Below, in pieces: positions 32,361 to 41,620 of a DNA stretch of 59,354 nt. A program made the position numbers and the translations under genes. Under the pieces are notes generated by a model. The model had not been told where the DNA came from and did not search any database. It saw only the letters and a program-made list of their open reading frames with translations. Source of the stretch: Gemmatimonadaceae bacterium (GTDB lineage Bacteria > Latescibacterota > UBA2968 > UBA8231); NCBI GenBank assembly GCA_026706075.1, contig JAPOZM010000119.1:1-59354 (forward strand). Reading direction: 5' to 3'. How positions within the stretch are numbered: the first letter of the stretch is position 1; every line of letters starts with the position of its first letter.

Positions 32361-32966
32361 TCAGGGCCGGCCGGCGATCTCCGGGAAGCGCTCCAGCAGC
32401 AGCGGGCGGATGGCGCCCAGGGCCCGGCCCCGGTGGCTGATCGCCCCCTTCTCGTCGGCGCTCAGCTCGGCCATGCCGCGGCCGGCCTCCGCGGCGAAGA
32501 ACACGGGATCGTACCCGAAGCCGCCGCGGCCCACCGGCGCCTCGAGGATCCGCCCCTCGCAGACGCCCTCCGCCGTGGCCAGCCTCCCGTCGGGGGCCGC
32601 CGCCGCCAGGCAGCAGCGGAAGCGGGCGCCGCGCTCTTCGGGGGGGACGCCGTCCAGCGCCCCCAGCAGCAGCCGGCAGCGGCCGCCGTCGTCGAGGCCC
32701 TCGCCGCCGTAGCGGGCCGAGAGCACCCCGGGGGCGCCGCCGAGGGCGTCCACCTCGAGGCCGGAGTCGTCGGCTAGGCTCACGAGGCCGGAGGCCTCGG
32801 CCCAGGCCCGCGCTTTGAGCAGGGCGTTGTCGTGGAAGGTGGAGCCCGTCTCCGCCACCAGGAGGTCCGCCAAGCCGCGCTCAGCCGGCGAGACCGTCCG
32901 GATGCCCCTCAGCAGCCGGCCGAACTCGGCGAGCTTGCCGGGGTTGCCCGTGGCGATGAGCACCAC
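32361..32966 (-). CDS. rdgB: XTP/dITP pyrophosphatase (RdgB/HAM1)
   Basis: 201 residues from the first of two adjacent GTG codons (32966, 32963), 7 bases after the TPR gene stop. The family marks are all here: ATGNPGKLAEF (substrate loop), LADDSGLEVDALGGAPGVLSARYGG, GFGYDPVF and the C-terminal SADEKGAISHRGRAL. It hydrolyses non-canonical purine NTPs (ITP, XTP, dITP) to monophosphates to keep them out of DNA and RNA. Complete length. In an operon with the exporter it is probably placed by chance. Confidence 0.93.
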   Translation of the reverse strand: MVLIATGNPGKLAEFGRLLRGIRTVSPAERGLADLLVAETGSTFHDNALLKARAWAEASGLVSLADDSGLEVDALGGAPGVLSARYGGEGLDDGGRCRLLLGALDGVPPEERGARFRCCLAAAAPDGRLATAEGVCEGRILEAPVGRGGFGYDPVFFAAEAGRGMAELSADEKGAISHRGRALGAIRPLLLERFPEIAGRP

Positions 32967-32973
32967 GGCGGGA

Positions 32974-34359
32974 CTAGCGCCCCTCGGTCTCTTCCTCGAG
33001 GGCGTCCAGCTCCTGCAGCTTGTGGTTGCAGTAGTCGCGCTGGCGGCTGTCCTTGGAGGCCTCCCCGTACCACCTGCGGGCCGAGTCGATCTCGCCGAGA
33101 TCGGCGTGGGCGTCGGCGAGGACGACCATGGCGGCGTAGAAGTCCTTGCGCTGGCGCAGGGCCGCCCTGGCCGCCTGGACCGCCTGGCGGGACTGCCCGG
33201 TCCCGAAGTAGGCCTCCGCCAGCCGGAAGTGCGCCTCGGCCTTCTTCGCATCGACCTCGACCGCCTTCTTGAGCGCCGTCACCGCCGAGTCGTAGCGCTG
33301 CAGGTGGTTGAGGGTGGTCCCGAGCATCACCAGGCCCTCGGCGTACTCCGGGTCGACGGCGACCGCCTTCTCCAGGGTCTTCACCGCGCCCTCCAGGTCC
33401 TGGGAGGCGAGGCGCACCCGCGCCAGCCCGGAATAGGCCTGCACGATGGAGCCGTCCACGGCGATCGCCTTCTGGAACATCTCCGCCGCCTGGCGAGACT
33501 CGCCGCGCTGGCGGTGGATGCGTCCGAGGGAGACGTAGGGCCACGGGTAGGAGGGGTAGACCGCGATCGCCTGCCGCAGGGCGGGAACGGCCGCGTCGGG
33601 CTGGCGCAGGCTCAGGTGGCACTGGCCAATCGTGTAGTAGGTCTGCGCCCGGTGCCGGCGGTGCCGGATCCCGAGCTCCCGCGCCGTCTCCAACGAGTCG
33701 ATCCAGGCCGGCCGAGGTTCGCCTTCACGGAGGAGGCGCAGCGGGCCTGAGAAGGCCGCATCGAGGGAGTCGAGCCAGGCGTCGCTCGGTCGGTTCCGAA
33801 GGGACAGCTCCAGATGGTGGATCGCCTCTCCGAAGCGCCGCTGCTGGCGGGAGACCAACCCGCCTCTGTAGTAGAAGTCGGCCAGACCCACGGCATAGCT
33901 CTGGTAGCGGGAGGCCCTCAGCGAGTCGATCCAGCTCCGGTGGTGCATTCCGCCCATCATGCCCCGGTAGTTCGAGAGCGGATTGAAGGCCTGGGGCTGC
34001 AGCGCCTTGCGCAGCGAATCCACATAGGAGCGGGCGGCCCTGTCCGGCGGCTTCTGCAGGCCGTGGCGCAGGGCCGCCCGCAAGGCGTCGGCCGCCTTGA
34101 TGTAGTTGCCGAGGAACCCGTGGGCCCGGCTCAGGGCGTAGAGCGCCACGTCGTACGTGGAGTCGATGGCCGCCGCCGCCTCGAGCTCGATGGCGGCGTT
34201 GCGGAAGTCCCTCTTCATCAGAAGGCCGTAGCCGGCGCGGTAGCGCTCGACCGCCTCGTCCGGTTGGGCGGAGGCCTCGGCCGCCCACGTGAGGGCGGCG
34301 ATCCCCAAGGCTCCGGCGAGGACACGGGCCCGGGTACGGGTGAATCTGCTCAAGGTCAT
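32974..34359 (-). CDS. Exported TPR-repeat protein
   Basis: 461 residues. A Sec-type signal (basic N-terminus, hydrophobic ARVLAGALGIAALTWAA, cleavage after AEASAQA-type ASA-Q site near 31) is followed by about ten TPR-like repeats; clear units include ALYALSRAHGFLGNY, WPYVSLGRIHRQRGE and AYSGLARVRLASQD. The segment 130-160 (LSNYRGMMGGMHHRSW) breaks the repeat pattern. Tetratricopeptide proteins in the periplasm or at the outer membrane scaffold protein complexes. First gene of the rdgB-ABC run; the divergent permease gene is 83 bases away. Confidence 0.82.
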   Translation of the reverse strand: MTLSRFTRTRARVLAGALGIAALTWAAEASAQPDEAVERYRAGYGLLMKRDFRNAAIELEAAAAIDSTYDVALYALSRAHGFLGNYIKAADALRAALRHGLQKPPDRAARSYVDSLRKALQPQAFNPLSNYRGMMGGMHHRSWIDSLRASRYQSYAVGLADFYYRGGLVSRQQRRFGEAIHHLELSLRNRPSDAWLDSLDAAFSGPLRLLREGEPRPAWIDSLETARELGIRHRRHRAQTYYTIGQCHLSLRQPDAAVPALRQAIAVYPSYPWPYVSLGRIHRQRGESRQAAEMFQKAIAVDGSIVQAYSGLARVRLASQDLEGAVKTLEKAVAVDPEYAEGLVMLGTTLNHLQRYDSAVTALKKAVEVDAKKAEAHFRLAEAYFGTGQSRQAVQAARAALRQRKDFYAAMVVLADAHADLGEIDSARRWYGEASKDSRQRDYCNHKLQELDALEEETEGR

Positions 34360-34442
34360 TTTCGGGCGGTTCCGTGCTCTGAAGCTTACCGGCGGCTCCG
34401 GCGGTTGTCAAAGCGCCAAAGGGCCCCGTACGTTCCCCGGGG
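34360..34442. promoter_or_regulatory. Divergent promoter region, weak
   Basis: 83 bases between the TPR gene (minus) and the ArsP-like permease (plus). TTGTCA at 34405-34410 faces the permease; 18 bases on lies TACGTT (34429-34434), a poor -10 match. No clear element serves the TPR gene. Confidence 0.25.
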
Positions 34443-35447
34443 ATGCGCTGGTACGAACTCGATCCCTCCTACTGGCTCTACTACGCCGCCGACTGGTGCC
34501 GCGACGAGCTGCCGGGCACGCGCACCGGCGCCGTGGGCATCGGCTTCTTCGAGCTCTGCGCGGAGCTGTGGCCCTGGGTGCTGGGCGGCGCCGCTCTGAG
34601 CGCCCTCGCCTCCCACTACCTGCCCCGCACCCGCCTCGGGGAGTTGCTCTCCCGCCACCGCCGCGGCTCCGTCGTCGGCGCCTCCCTCATCGGCCTCGTC
34701 TCCCCCTTGTGCACCTTCGCCGCCATCCCCGTCGCCTCCCGGGTCATGGGGGCCGGGTGCCCGGCGCCGCCCATGATGGCCTTCCTCTTCGCCTCGCCGC
34801 TGATGAACCCGGCCCTCTTCACCTACACCCTGGGCGCCCTCGGCCTCGAGATGGCCGTGGCCCGCACCGTCACCGCCCTCGGCATCGGCCTGGTCGCCGG
34901 CTTCGGCACCGCCGCCCTGCAGAGCCGCGGGTGGCTCGCCGATCTCGGCACCGCCCCCTTCGCCGTGGCCGGCGGCTCCGGCCCGGCCGCCGCCGCGCCC
35001 GCCCCCGGCCTCTGCCGGCGCTTCGGCCGTGACCTCTCCTTCATCACCCGGTGGTTCGCCCTCGGCATCTTCCTGGCCGCCCTCGTCTCCACCTTCCTCA
35101 CGCCCGAGATGATCCGCGCCGTCCTCGGCGCCGGAAATCGCTGGTCGGTGCCGGCCGCCGTCGCCCTCGGCGTTCCCCTCTATGCCTGCGGCGGCGCCGC
35201 CATCCCCATCGTCGAGACCATGGTGCGCATGGGCATGGCCCCCGGCGCCGCCCTGGCCTTCTTCATCGCCGGCCCGGCCACCAAGCTCCACACCGTGGGC
35301 ACCCTCGGCGCCGTCTTCGGCCGCCGCGTCCTCGCCTGGTACCTGCTGGTCATGGTCCTGGGCGCCCTCCTGTGCGGATCCCTCTACCCATTCGACGCGC
35401 CGCTGAAAACGCCTCCCTACGGCGAGCTGCCGCCGGCGCGGTTCTGA
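34443..35447 (+). CDS. Permease of the ArsP / DUF318 family
   Basis: 334 residues with about eight hydrophobic helices. The family hallmarks are the pseudo-symmetric cysteine motifs VSPLCTFAAIPV (C90) and VPLYACGGAAIPI (C249), each at the start of a re-entrant half. ArsP members export trivalent organoarsenicals; others in the family are linked to metals or to gas transport, so the solute is uncertain. The cytoplasmic loop between halves is short and Pro/Ala-rich (about 175-195). Its stop overlaps the apparent CTG start of the next gene. Confidence 0.82.
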   Translation: MRWYELDPSYWLYYAADWCRDELPGTRTGAVGIGFFELCAELWPWVLGGAALSALASHYLPRTRLGELLSRHRRGSVVGASLIGLVSPLCTFAAIPVASRVMGAGCPAPPMMAFLFASPLMNPALFTYTLGALGLEMAVARTVTALGIGLVAGFGTAALQSRGWLADLGTAPFAVAGGSGPAAAAPAPGLCRRFGRDLSFITRWFALGIFLAALVSTFLTPEMIRAVLGAGNRWSVPAAVALGVPLYACGGAAIPIVETMVRMGMAPGAALAFFIAGPATKLHTVGTLGAVFGRRVLAWYLLVMVLGALLCGSLYPFDAPLKTPPYGELPPARF

Positions 35448-38446
35448 GCCGCCGTCGCCCGGGGACCGCCGCGGCCCTCCTGTGGCTGGCGGCGGCGTCC
35501 GCCTCCGCGCCTCTGCCTGCCGGCGCCTTTCCCTACGCCCTGGAGTGGAACCGCCTGGCCGGGGACCCGCCGCCGTCCGCGGTGATCGAGGCCGGCGGCC
35601 TGGCCCTCTTCGCCGAGGCCGGCGGCGCCGTCAAGGCGGTCCGTCTCGAGGGGGGGCTGCGCCGCTGGCGGACCCGTCCCGGCGGACCGGTGGGAGCGGC
35701 CCTGGCCGCCTCCGGCCCGCGGCTGCTCTTCGCCGACCGCCGGGGCCTGGCCGGGGCCCTGGACCTGGAGAGCGGGCAGTCTCTGTGGACCGTCCAGCTT
35801 CGCGGCCGGGGTCCCGCCCGGCTGGCCGTCCACGCGGGGCTGGCCGTGGTCCACGGCGGCGACGGGGTGGTCCACGCCCTCGACGTCGAGAGCGGCGGCG
35901 AGCGCTGGCGCCTGCGCACCGGCCTGCGGCCCCTCTCCGACCCGGTCCTCCTGGACGGGAGGCTGCTCGTGCCGGCCGCCGGCCGGCTGTTGGCAGTGGA
36001 CCCCCTCACCGGCCGTCGCCTGGCCTCGCGGCCGGTGGAGGGGATCCGCCTCCTCGCCGCCGGGCCGGAAGCGGTCTTCGCCTCCGGGGGCGGCTCGGTG
36101 CGCGCCTTCGACGGCGGCCTGGAACCGCTGTGGACCCGCTGGCTCGGAACCGGCCTGGCCGCGGCTCCGCTCCTGCTGGGCGGGCAGCTCTGGTGCGCCG
36201 GCGCCAACGGCTTCCTCTACGCCCTCGACCCCCGCCGGGGGGAGCCGCGCTGGTCCCTGGACCTGCAGGGGGAGCCCACGGGCGCCCCGGTCCCCGCCGC
36301 CCCGGGGGGGGTCGTGGCCACCGCCGGGGGGGAGCTGGTCGGCGTCGAGGCCGGCGGGCGGGTGCTGTGGCGGCAGAGGCTCGCCGCCGGACCTGCCGTG
36401 GTCGCCGCCGGCCGGGACCGCCTCTACGCCGCCGGCGACGGCCGCCTCCACGCCTTCGCCCCGGCGCCGCTGCGGGGGGCCCCGGGCGACACCCTCTGGT
36501 GGGAGGCCCGCGCCGGCGGCCGCAAGACCGGCTACGGCTGGCGGCTCTGGCGCGAGGACGGCGACTCGTTGCGGCTCTCGGAGTACGCCGTCGGCTGGCG
36601 TCACGGCTTCGTGGAGCTGCGCGCCGAGAGCGTCCTGGGCGCCCGGGACCTGTCCGTGCGCCGGGTGAGCCGCACGCGCACCGACGCCAGCCAGGAGCTG
36701 CGCACCGCGGTCACCGCCACGGCGGCCGGTCTGCTCTTCGAGCGCCGTCTCGGCCCCGGGTCGGAACGCTGGACGGTCCCGGACCCCGGCGGCGTCACCT
36801 TGGCCGCCGCGGTTCCCCGCCTGCTGGCCCGCCGGCCCCTGCGCCCCGGCCGGAGGGACACGATGCTGGTCCTGGACCCCGACAGCGGCGTCCTGCGCCC
36901 CGCGTTCACCCGCGCCGGCACCACCGCCGCGGGCGAGACCCCGGTGACCCTGCGCTTCGGACCTGCGGTCTCGCCGCCGCCGCCCGCGGCCGGGGACCTG
37001 CCCCCCGATCTGCTGCCGGAGCTGGAGGTCCGGCTGTGGCTGGACCAGGCCGGCCGCGAGGTCCGCGCCCGGGCGCCGGCCCTGGGCACGGAGGAGCGCC
37101 GCGTCGACGCCGGGCAGGCCCTGGGCTGGAGCCGGCCCGAGCCGCGAGAGCCGCTGCGCCTCGACCGCGAGACGCCGCGCCCGGGCCGGCTCGACAGCAT
37201 CCGCATCGGCCTGCCCGCCGCCCTGGGGGACCCGAGGCGGCTCTTCGTCCTCGACGGGCGGCAGGGCCTCTCGGCGGATTCGGCGGGACCGGTCCTGACC
37301 GTGCGCCGGGAGACCCTGCCCGCGGAGGGGGTCACCGTGTCCGAGGTCGCCTCCCGGCCGGATGTCGCCCCGTACCGCGCCCCCTCCCTCTACATCCAGT
37401 CCGGGGCGCCGGCGATCCGCGAGCTGGCCGCCCGGCTGGTGCCCGACCCCGGGGTGGACAGCCGCGACGCCGCCCGGGTCCTCCACGACTGGGTCCACGA
37501 CCACATGGAGCCGGCCGACACCGACGTCCGCTTCAAGACCTCCCTCGAGGTGCTGGAGGACCTGCGCGGGACCTGCTCGGAGTACACCGTCCTCTTCGCG
37601 GCGCTGAGCCGCGCCGCCGGCATCCCCGCCCGCGTCAGCGTCGGCTTCGCCCTCTCGGCCGCGGGCGAGCTGGTGCTCCACATCTGGCCCCAGGTCTTCC
37701 TCGGCCGCTGGGTCGAGGTCGATCCCTCGTGGAACGCCTTCCCCGTGGAGGCGGCCCACGTCAAGACCGGTCAGGGGCTGATGCACCCCGCCCACCTGGA
37801 GCGGCTCAACCCGCCCCTGGAGCTGATCTCCGCCGGCGCCGCCGAAGGGTTGCGGCTGGTCCGCTTCGACGCCGCCGGCCAGCCCCCCTGCCTCGCCCTG
37901 GCCGAGAGCCTGCACACGGCGGCGCTCGAGGCGGAACGCAACTTCGAGGACGAGGCCGCCCAGGCGGCGCGCTACCAGCTCGCCGCCCTGCCCCTCAACC
38001 GCCGCAGCGCCGCGGCTCTCACCGCCATCGCCGGCTTTCACCTCGACCGCGGCCGGCTCGAAGAGGCGGCCTGGGCCCTCGACCGCCTGCAGAGTCTCGA
38101 CCCCGCCGCGGCCGACGCCGTCCTCTACCACCGGGCGCGGCTCCACGAGGAGCGCGGCGACCCCGCCGGCGCCCGCCGGCTGCTGGAGGAGCTGGCCGCC
38201 GCCTTCCCGGAGTCCGACCTGGCCGACGACGCCCTCGCCCGCCTGGCGGCGCTGATCGCCGACGCCGAGGGCTGCCGCCGCGCCCGGCCCCTCTACCAGC
38301 GGCTGGTCGAGTCCTACTCCGGCTCCGGATGGGCCTCGGTGGCGGCCTCGGCCCTGCGCCGCTGCGCCGAGCGCGAGGCCCTGCTGAACGCGCCTCCGCC
38401 GGATCCGGCCCGCGTGGACTCTGTTCGCAACCGGGGTTATCGTTGA
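35444..38446 (+). CDS. Exported beta-propeller-transglutaminase-TPR protein, apparent CTG start
   Basis: 1000 residues if started at CTG 35444. No ATG, GTG or TTG lies in frame near the signal peptide: CTG gives M-SRRRPGTAAALLWLAAASA and a clean Sec cleavage, and forms a CTGA overlap with the permease stop. The nearest in-frame GTG lies 75 bases upstream inside the permease gene and would add an Arg-rich prefix. Domains: PQQ/Trp-docking-like beta-propeller (about 30-370), a beta-rich middle, a transglutaminase core with Cys711 (GTCSEYTVLFAALSRAAGIPAR), His746 (LHIWPQVFLG) and Asp760 (EVDPSWN), and C-terminal TPRs (about 880-990). Likely periplasmic, peptidase- or cross-linking-like. Confidence 0.8.
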   Translation: MSRRRPGTAAALLWLAAASASAPLPAGAFPYALEWNRLAGDPPPSAVIEAGGLALFAEAGGAVKAVRLEGGLRRWRTRPGGPVGAALAASGPRLLFADRRGLAGALDLESGQSLWTVQLRGRGPARLAVHAGLAVVHGGDGVVHALDVESGGERWRLRTGLRPLSDPVLLDGRLLVPAAGRLLAVDPLTGRRLASRPVEGIRLLAAGPEAVFASGGGSVRAFDGGLEPLWTRWLGTGLAAAPLLLGGQLWCAGANGFLYALDPRRGEPRWSLDLQGEPTGAPVPAAPGGVVATAGGELVGVEAGGRVLWRQRLAAGPAVVAAGRDRLYAAGDGRLHAFAPAPLRGAPGDTLWWEARAGGRKTGYGWRLWREDGDSLRLSEYAVGWRHGFVELRAESVLGARDLSVRRVSRTRTDASQELRTAVTATAAGLLFERRLGPGSERWTVPDPGGVTLAAAVPRLLARRPLRPGRRDTMLVLDPDSGVLRPAFTRAGTTAAGETPVTLRFGPAVSPPPPAAGDLPPDLLPELEVRLWLDQAGREVRARAPALGTEERRVDAGQALGWSRPEPREPLRLDRETPRPGRLDSIRIGLPAALGDPRRLFVLDGRQGLSADSAGPVLTVRRETLPAEGVTVSEVASRPDVAPYRAPSLYIQSGAPAIRELAARLVPDPGVDSRDAARVLHDWVHDHMEPADTDVRFKTSLEVLEDLRGTCSEYTVLFAALSRAAGIPARVSVGFALSAAGELVLHIWPQVFLGRWVEVDPSWNAFPVEAAHVKTGQGLMHPAHLERLNPPLELISAGAAEGLRLVRFDAAGQPPCLALAESLHTAALEAERNFEDEAAQAARYQLAALPLNRRSAAALTAIAGFHLDRGRLEEAAWALDRLQSLDPAAADAVLYHRARLHEERGDPAGARRLLEELAAAFPESDLADDALARLAALIADAEGCRRARPLYQRLVESYSGSGWASVAASALRRCAEREALLNAPPPDPARVDSVRNRGYR

Positions 38447-38450
38447 TCAA

Positions 38451-39398
38451 ATGATCCGGAAGCGTCGGATTCTCCTCGGTTGTACGGCGGGGGCCGCGAG
38501 CTTGGCAGGCCTGGCGGCCGCTCTCGCGGGGCTGTCCTGCGGCAAGCCCGACCCCGAGCCGCAGATCCAGCTCCTGCGCAGCCTCCAGGCCGACGTCCGC
38601 GAGAAGGCCGCGGGCAAGCTCCTCCTCTACGGCGACCGCGTCGTGCCCCGCCTCATCCAGGAGACCAACTCCTCGTACAAGCGGGTCCGCTTCGAGGTCG
38701 CCCGCCTCCTCGGCCGAATGCGCGACCCCCGGGCCACCGACGCCCTCATCCGCCTCCTCGACGACGACTCCTTCAACGTCGCCGCGTACGCCGCCTGGGG
38801 CCTGGGGGAGATGAAGGCGAAGAAGGCCCTGCCGTCGCTCCTGCGGTTCACGGAGACGCCCTCCAAGGCCCTCCGCAAGCCGGTGGTGCAGTCCCTCGGC
38901 CCCTGCTACGACGACACCCTCCACGCCGCCCTCGACGACTCCGTGCGCCGCGTGATCGAGCGCGCCTTCCACGACCCCGTCCCCGACATCCGCATCGCCG
39001 CCCTCGGCAGCGCCCGCCACCTCGGGTACGAGGGCATGCTGCACGGCCTGATCCGCCTCGCCCGCGACCGGGAGGCTAAGGTGCGCCACGTCGCCGTCCA
39101 GACCCTCGGCCAGGCCGCCGTCGGCCGCGCCCCCCGCTCGCCCGGACCGCTGGCCGGCGCCGACCGCGCCGCCGTCGAGGAGGCCCTCGTCACGGCCCTG
39201 GGGGACTCCTACCAGAGCATCCGCACCAAGGCGGTCCGTGCCCTGGAGCAGATGGGCCCGCCGCCGTCGGCCGCCCCGGGCCTGCGCCGCCTCGCCGAGA
39301 GCGGCACCGAAGAGGACCGCCGCGAGGCCGGCCGCGCTCTCGACAACCTCGCCGCCGGAGCCGCGCCGCCGCCGCCGGGCGCGCAGGTCTCCGGATGA
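38451..39398 (+). CDS. HEAT-repeat protein, probably exported
   Basis: 315 residues. The N-terminus has a basic patch and hydrophobic span (ILLGCTAGAASLAGLAAALAGLSCGK); the GLSC could be a non-ideal lipobox, with Cys31 as lipidation site. Residues 40-310 are armadillo/HEAT-type repeats (VRFEVARLLGRMRDPRATDALIRLL; VRHVAVQTLGQAA), the layout of PBS-lyase-like scaffolds. No enzymatic motif. Its stop overlaps hisG in ATGA. Probably a partner of the transglutaminase-propeller protein immediately upstream (4-base gap). Confidence 0.75.
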   Translation: MIRKRRILLGCTAGAASLAGLAAALAGLSCGKPDPEPQIQLLRSLQADVREKAAGKLLLYGDRVVPRLIQETNSSYKRVRFEVARLLGRMRDPRATDALIRLLDDDSFNVAAYAAWGLGEMKAKKALPSLLRFTETPSKALRKPVVQSLGPCYDDTLHAALDDSVRRVIERAFHDPVPDIRIAALGSARHLGYEGMLHGLIRLARDREAKVRHVAVQTLGQAAVGRAPRSPGPLAGADRAAVEEALVTALGDSYQSIRTKAVRALEQMGPPPSAAPGLRRLAESGTEEDRREAGRALDNLAAGAAPPPPGAQVSG

Positions 39399-40285
39399 CG
39401 GAGTCCGCCCCCGGCCTGCGCATCGGCTTTCCCTCCGGCAGCCTGCAGCAGGCGACGGTCCGGCTCTTCGAGCGCGCCGGCTACCGCATCGACCTGCCCT
39501 CCCGCTCCTACGAGCCCGAGGTCGACGACCCCGAGCTCTCGGGGCTGATGTTCCGCGCCCAGGAGATCGCCGACTACGTCGAGCGCGGCGTCGTCGACGT
39601 GGGCATCACCGGCCACGACCTCGTCATGGAGTGCGACGCCGACGTCCACGAGATCGGCGAGCTGCGCTACGGCAAGTCCTCCTCCCGGGCCCTGCGCTGG
39701 GTCATCGCCGTGCCGGAGGACTCCTCCGTCCGCTCCCTGGAGGACCTGCGCGGCAAGCGTATCGCCACCGAGCTGCCGGGCGTCACCCGCCGCTTCCTCG
39801 CCGGCCGCGCCATCGAAGCCGAGATCGACTTCTCCTGGGGCACGACCGAGGTCAAGGCCGGCATCCCGGGGGTGGCCGACGCCATCGTCGACATCACCGA
39901 GACCGGCTCCTCCCTGCGCGCCAACCGCCTGCGAATACTTGAGGTGATGCTGGAGACCACGACCCGCTTCATCGCCAACCACGCTTCCTGGAGCGACGGC
40001 TGGAAGCGGCGCAAGGCCGAGAACCTCTTCACCCTCCTCGTCGGCGCCCTGGAGGCGGAGTCCAAGGTGGGCCTGAAGATGAACGTCCCCCGCGACCGCC
40101 TCGACGAGGTCATGCAGAACCTGCCCGCCCTGCACGCGCCCACCGTCTCCGGCCAGGCCGACGACGCCTGGGTGGCGGTGGAGATCATCGCCGACGAGAC
40201 CGTCGTCCGCGACCTGATCCCGCGGCTCAAGCGCTGCGGCGCCGAGGGCATCATCGAGTACCCCCTCAACAAGGTCGTCTACTAG
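39395..40285 (+). CDS. hisG: ATP phosphoribosyltransferase, long form
   Basis: 296 residues, the HisG long form with its own C-terminal regulatory domain, so no HisZ is needed. Marks: GFPSGSLQQATVRLFERAGY, VDVGITGHDLVMECDADV, the nucleotide loop GVADAIVDITETGSSLRAN, and the ACT-like end with APTVSGQADDAWVAVE and EGIIEYPLNKVVY. It catalyses PRPP + ATP to phosphoribosyl-ATP, the first step of histidine synthesis, and is feedback-inhibited by histidine through the C-terminal domain. Followed by hisD and hisB. Confidence 0.94.
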   Translation: MTESAPGLRIGFPSGSLQQATVRLFERAGYRIDLPSRSYEPEVDDPELSGLMFRAQEIADYVERGVVDVGITGHDLVMECDADVHEIGELRYGKSSSRALRWVIAVPEDSSVRSLEDLRGKRIATELPGVTRRFLAGRAIEAEIDFSWGTTEVKAGIPGVADAIVDITETGSSLRANRLRILEVMLETTTRFIANHASWSDGWKRRKAENLFTLLVGALEAESKVGLKMNVPRDRLDEVMQNLPALHAPTVSGQADDAWVAVEIIADETVVRDLIPRLKRCGAEGIIEYPLNKVVY

Positions 40286-40297
40286 GGGCCGCGGACC

Positions 40298-41620
40298 ATG
40301 CTCGACCTCGTCCACTACACCTCCGGCGGCCCCCTGGAGGGCCGCCTCGCCGAGGTCCTCGGCCGGCGCGGCGCCATCCCCGCCGCCATCGAAGAGACCG
40401 CCGCCGCCATCGTGGCCGCAGTGCGAGACCGCGGCGACGAGGCTGTCGCCGAGTACACCGTCCGCTTCGACGGCGTCCGCCTCACGCCGGGCCGTTTCCG
40501 CGTGCCCCAGAAGGCCCTGCAAGACGCCCTGAACTCCGCCGATCCCGCCCTCATGGGCGCCATCGAGCGCGCCGCCGCCAACATCCGCTCCTTCCACGAG
40601 GCCCAGAAGGCCGACACCTGGTTCCGCGACGACGGCGACGGCGTCGTCCTCGGCCGGCGCATCACGCCCCTGCGCCGCGTGGGCATCTGCGTCCCCGGCG
40701 GCGAGGCGCCGCTCATCTCCAGCCTCCTCATGGCCGCCGTCCCCGCCCGGGTCGCCGGCGTCGACGAGATCTGCGTCGTCACCCCGCCCCGGCCCTCGGG
40801 CCTGCCCCACCCCGGACTGCTGGCCGCCGCCGGCTTCCTCGGCCTCGACGAGGTCTACGCCATCGGCGGCGCCCAGGCGGTGGCGGCCCTGGCCCACGGC
40901 ACCGGCACCGTCCCCGCCGTCGACAAGATCGTCGGCCCCGGCGGCCCCTACACCGTCGCCGCCAAGCGCCAGGTCTACGGCATCGTCGGCATCGAGATGG
41001 TCCCCGGCCCGTCGGAGATCGCCGTGCTGGCCGACGACACCGCATCTCCCGCCTTCATCGCCGCCGACCTGCTCTCCCAGGCCGAGCACGGTTCCGGCTT
41101 CGAGGCGGCGGTGTGCATCACCACATCCGAAGAGCTGGCCCGTGCCGTGCGGGACGAGGTCGACCGCCAGTTGGCGGACCTGCCCCGCGCCGAGGCCGCC
41201 GGCCGCGCCCTGTCGCGCTACGGCGTCGCCGTCGTCGTCCCCGACCTTCAGACCGGCGTCGAGCTGGTGAACCGCCTCGCTCCCGAGCACCTGGAGCTGC
41301 TCGTCGCCGAACCCCGGGAGTGGCTCGAGCGCGTCCGCAACGCCGGCGCCGTCTTCCTCGGCGAGGCATCCACCGAGCCGGTGGGCGACTACTACGCCGG
41401 CACCAACCACGTCCTGCCCACCAACGGCGCCGCCCGGTTCTCCTCCTCCCTCGGCCTCGCCGACTTCGTCAAGGCCAGCAGCGTCGTCGAGTACACCCCG
41501 GGGCGCCTGCGCGCCGCCGCCGCCGATATCACCCGCCTGGCGCGCGCCGAAGGCCTGGAGGCCCACGCCCGCGCCGTCGAGGTCCGGCTCAGAGCGTGGG
41601 GCGAGGAGGGCCTGCCGTGA
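40298..41620 (+). CDS. hisD: Histidinol dehydrogenase
   Basis: 440 residues. PGGEAPLISSLLMAAVPARVAGV and GPSEIAVLADDTASP are hallmark blocks; the zinc/substrate site is LLSQAEHGSGFEAAV and the catalytic Glu/His are in the EHLEL segment (APEHLELLVAE). Oxidises L-histidinol to L-histidine with two NAD. Its stop overlaps hisB in GTGA, so HisD and HisB are made together. No hisC was found between them. Confidence 0.95.
   Translation: MLDLVHYTSGGPLEGRLAEVLGRRGAIPAAIEETAAAIVAAVRDRGDEAVAEYTVRFDGVRLTPGRFRVPQKALQDALNSADPALMGAIERAAANIRSFHEAQKADTWFRDDGDGVVLGRRITPLRRVGICVPGGEAPLISSLLMAAVPARVAGVDEICVVTPPRPSGLPHPGLLAAAGFLGLDEVYAIGGAQAVAALAHGTGTVPAVDKIVGPGGPYTVAAKRQVYGIVGIEMVPGPSEIAVLADDTASPAFIAADLLSQAEHGSGFEAAVCITTSEELARAVRDEVDRQLADLPRAEAAGRALSRYGVAVVVPDLQTGVELVNRLAPEHLELLVAEPREWLERVRNAGAVFLGEASTEPVGDYYAGTNHVLPTNGAARFSSSLGLADFVKASSVVEYTPGRLRAAAADITRLARAEGLEAHARAVEVRLRAWGEEGLP

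Noticed and set aside
35051..35443. Longer N-terminus of the propeller-transglutaminase protein starting at ATG 35051
   Set aside because: The added 131 residues are His/Arg/Pro-rich shadow of the permease gene and would destroy the signal peptide. CTG 35444 fits better, although a GTG 75 bases earlier cannot be fully excluded.
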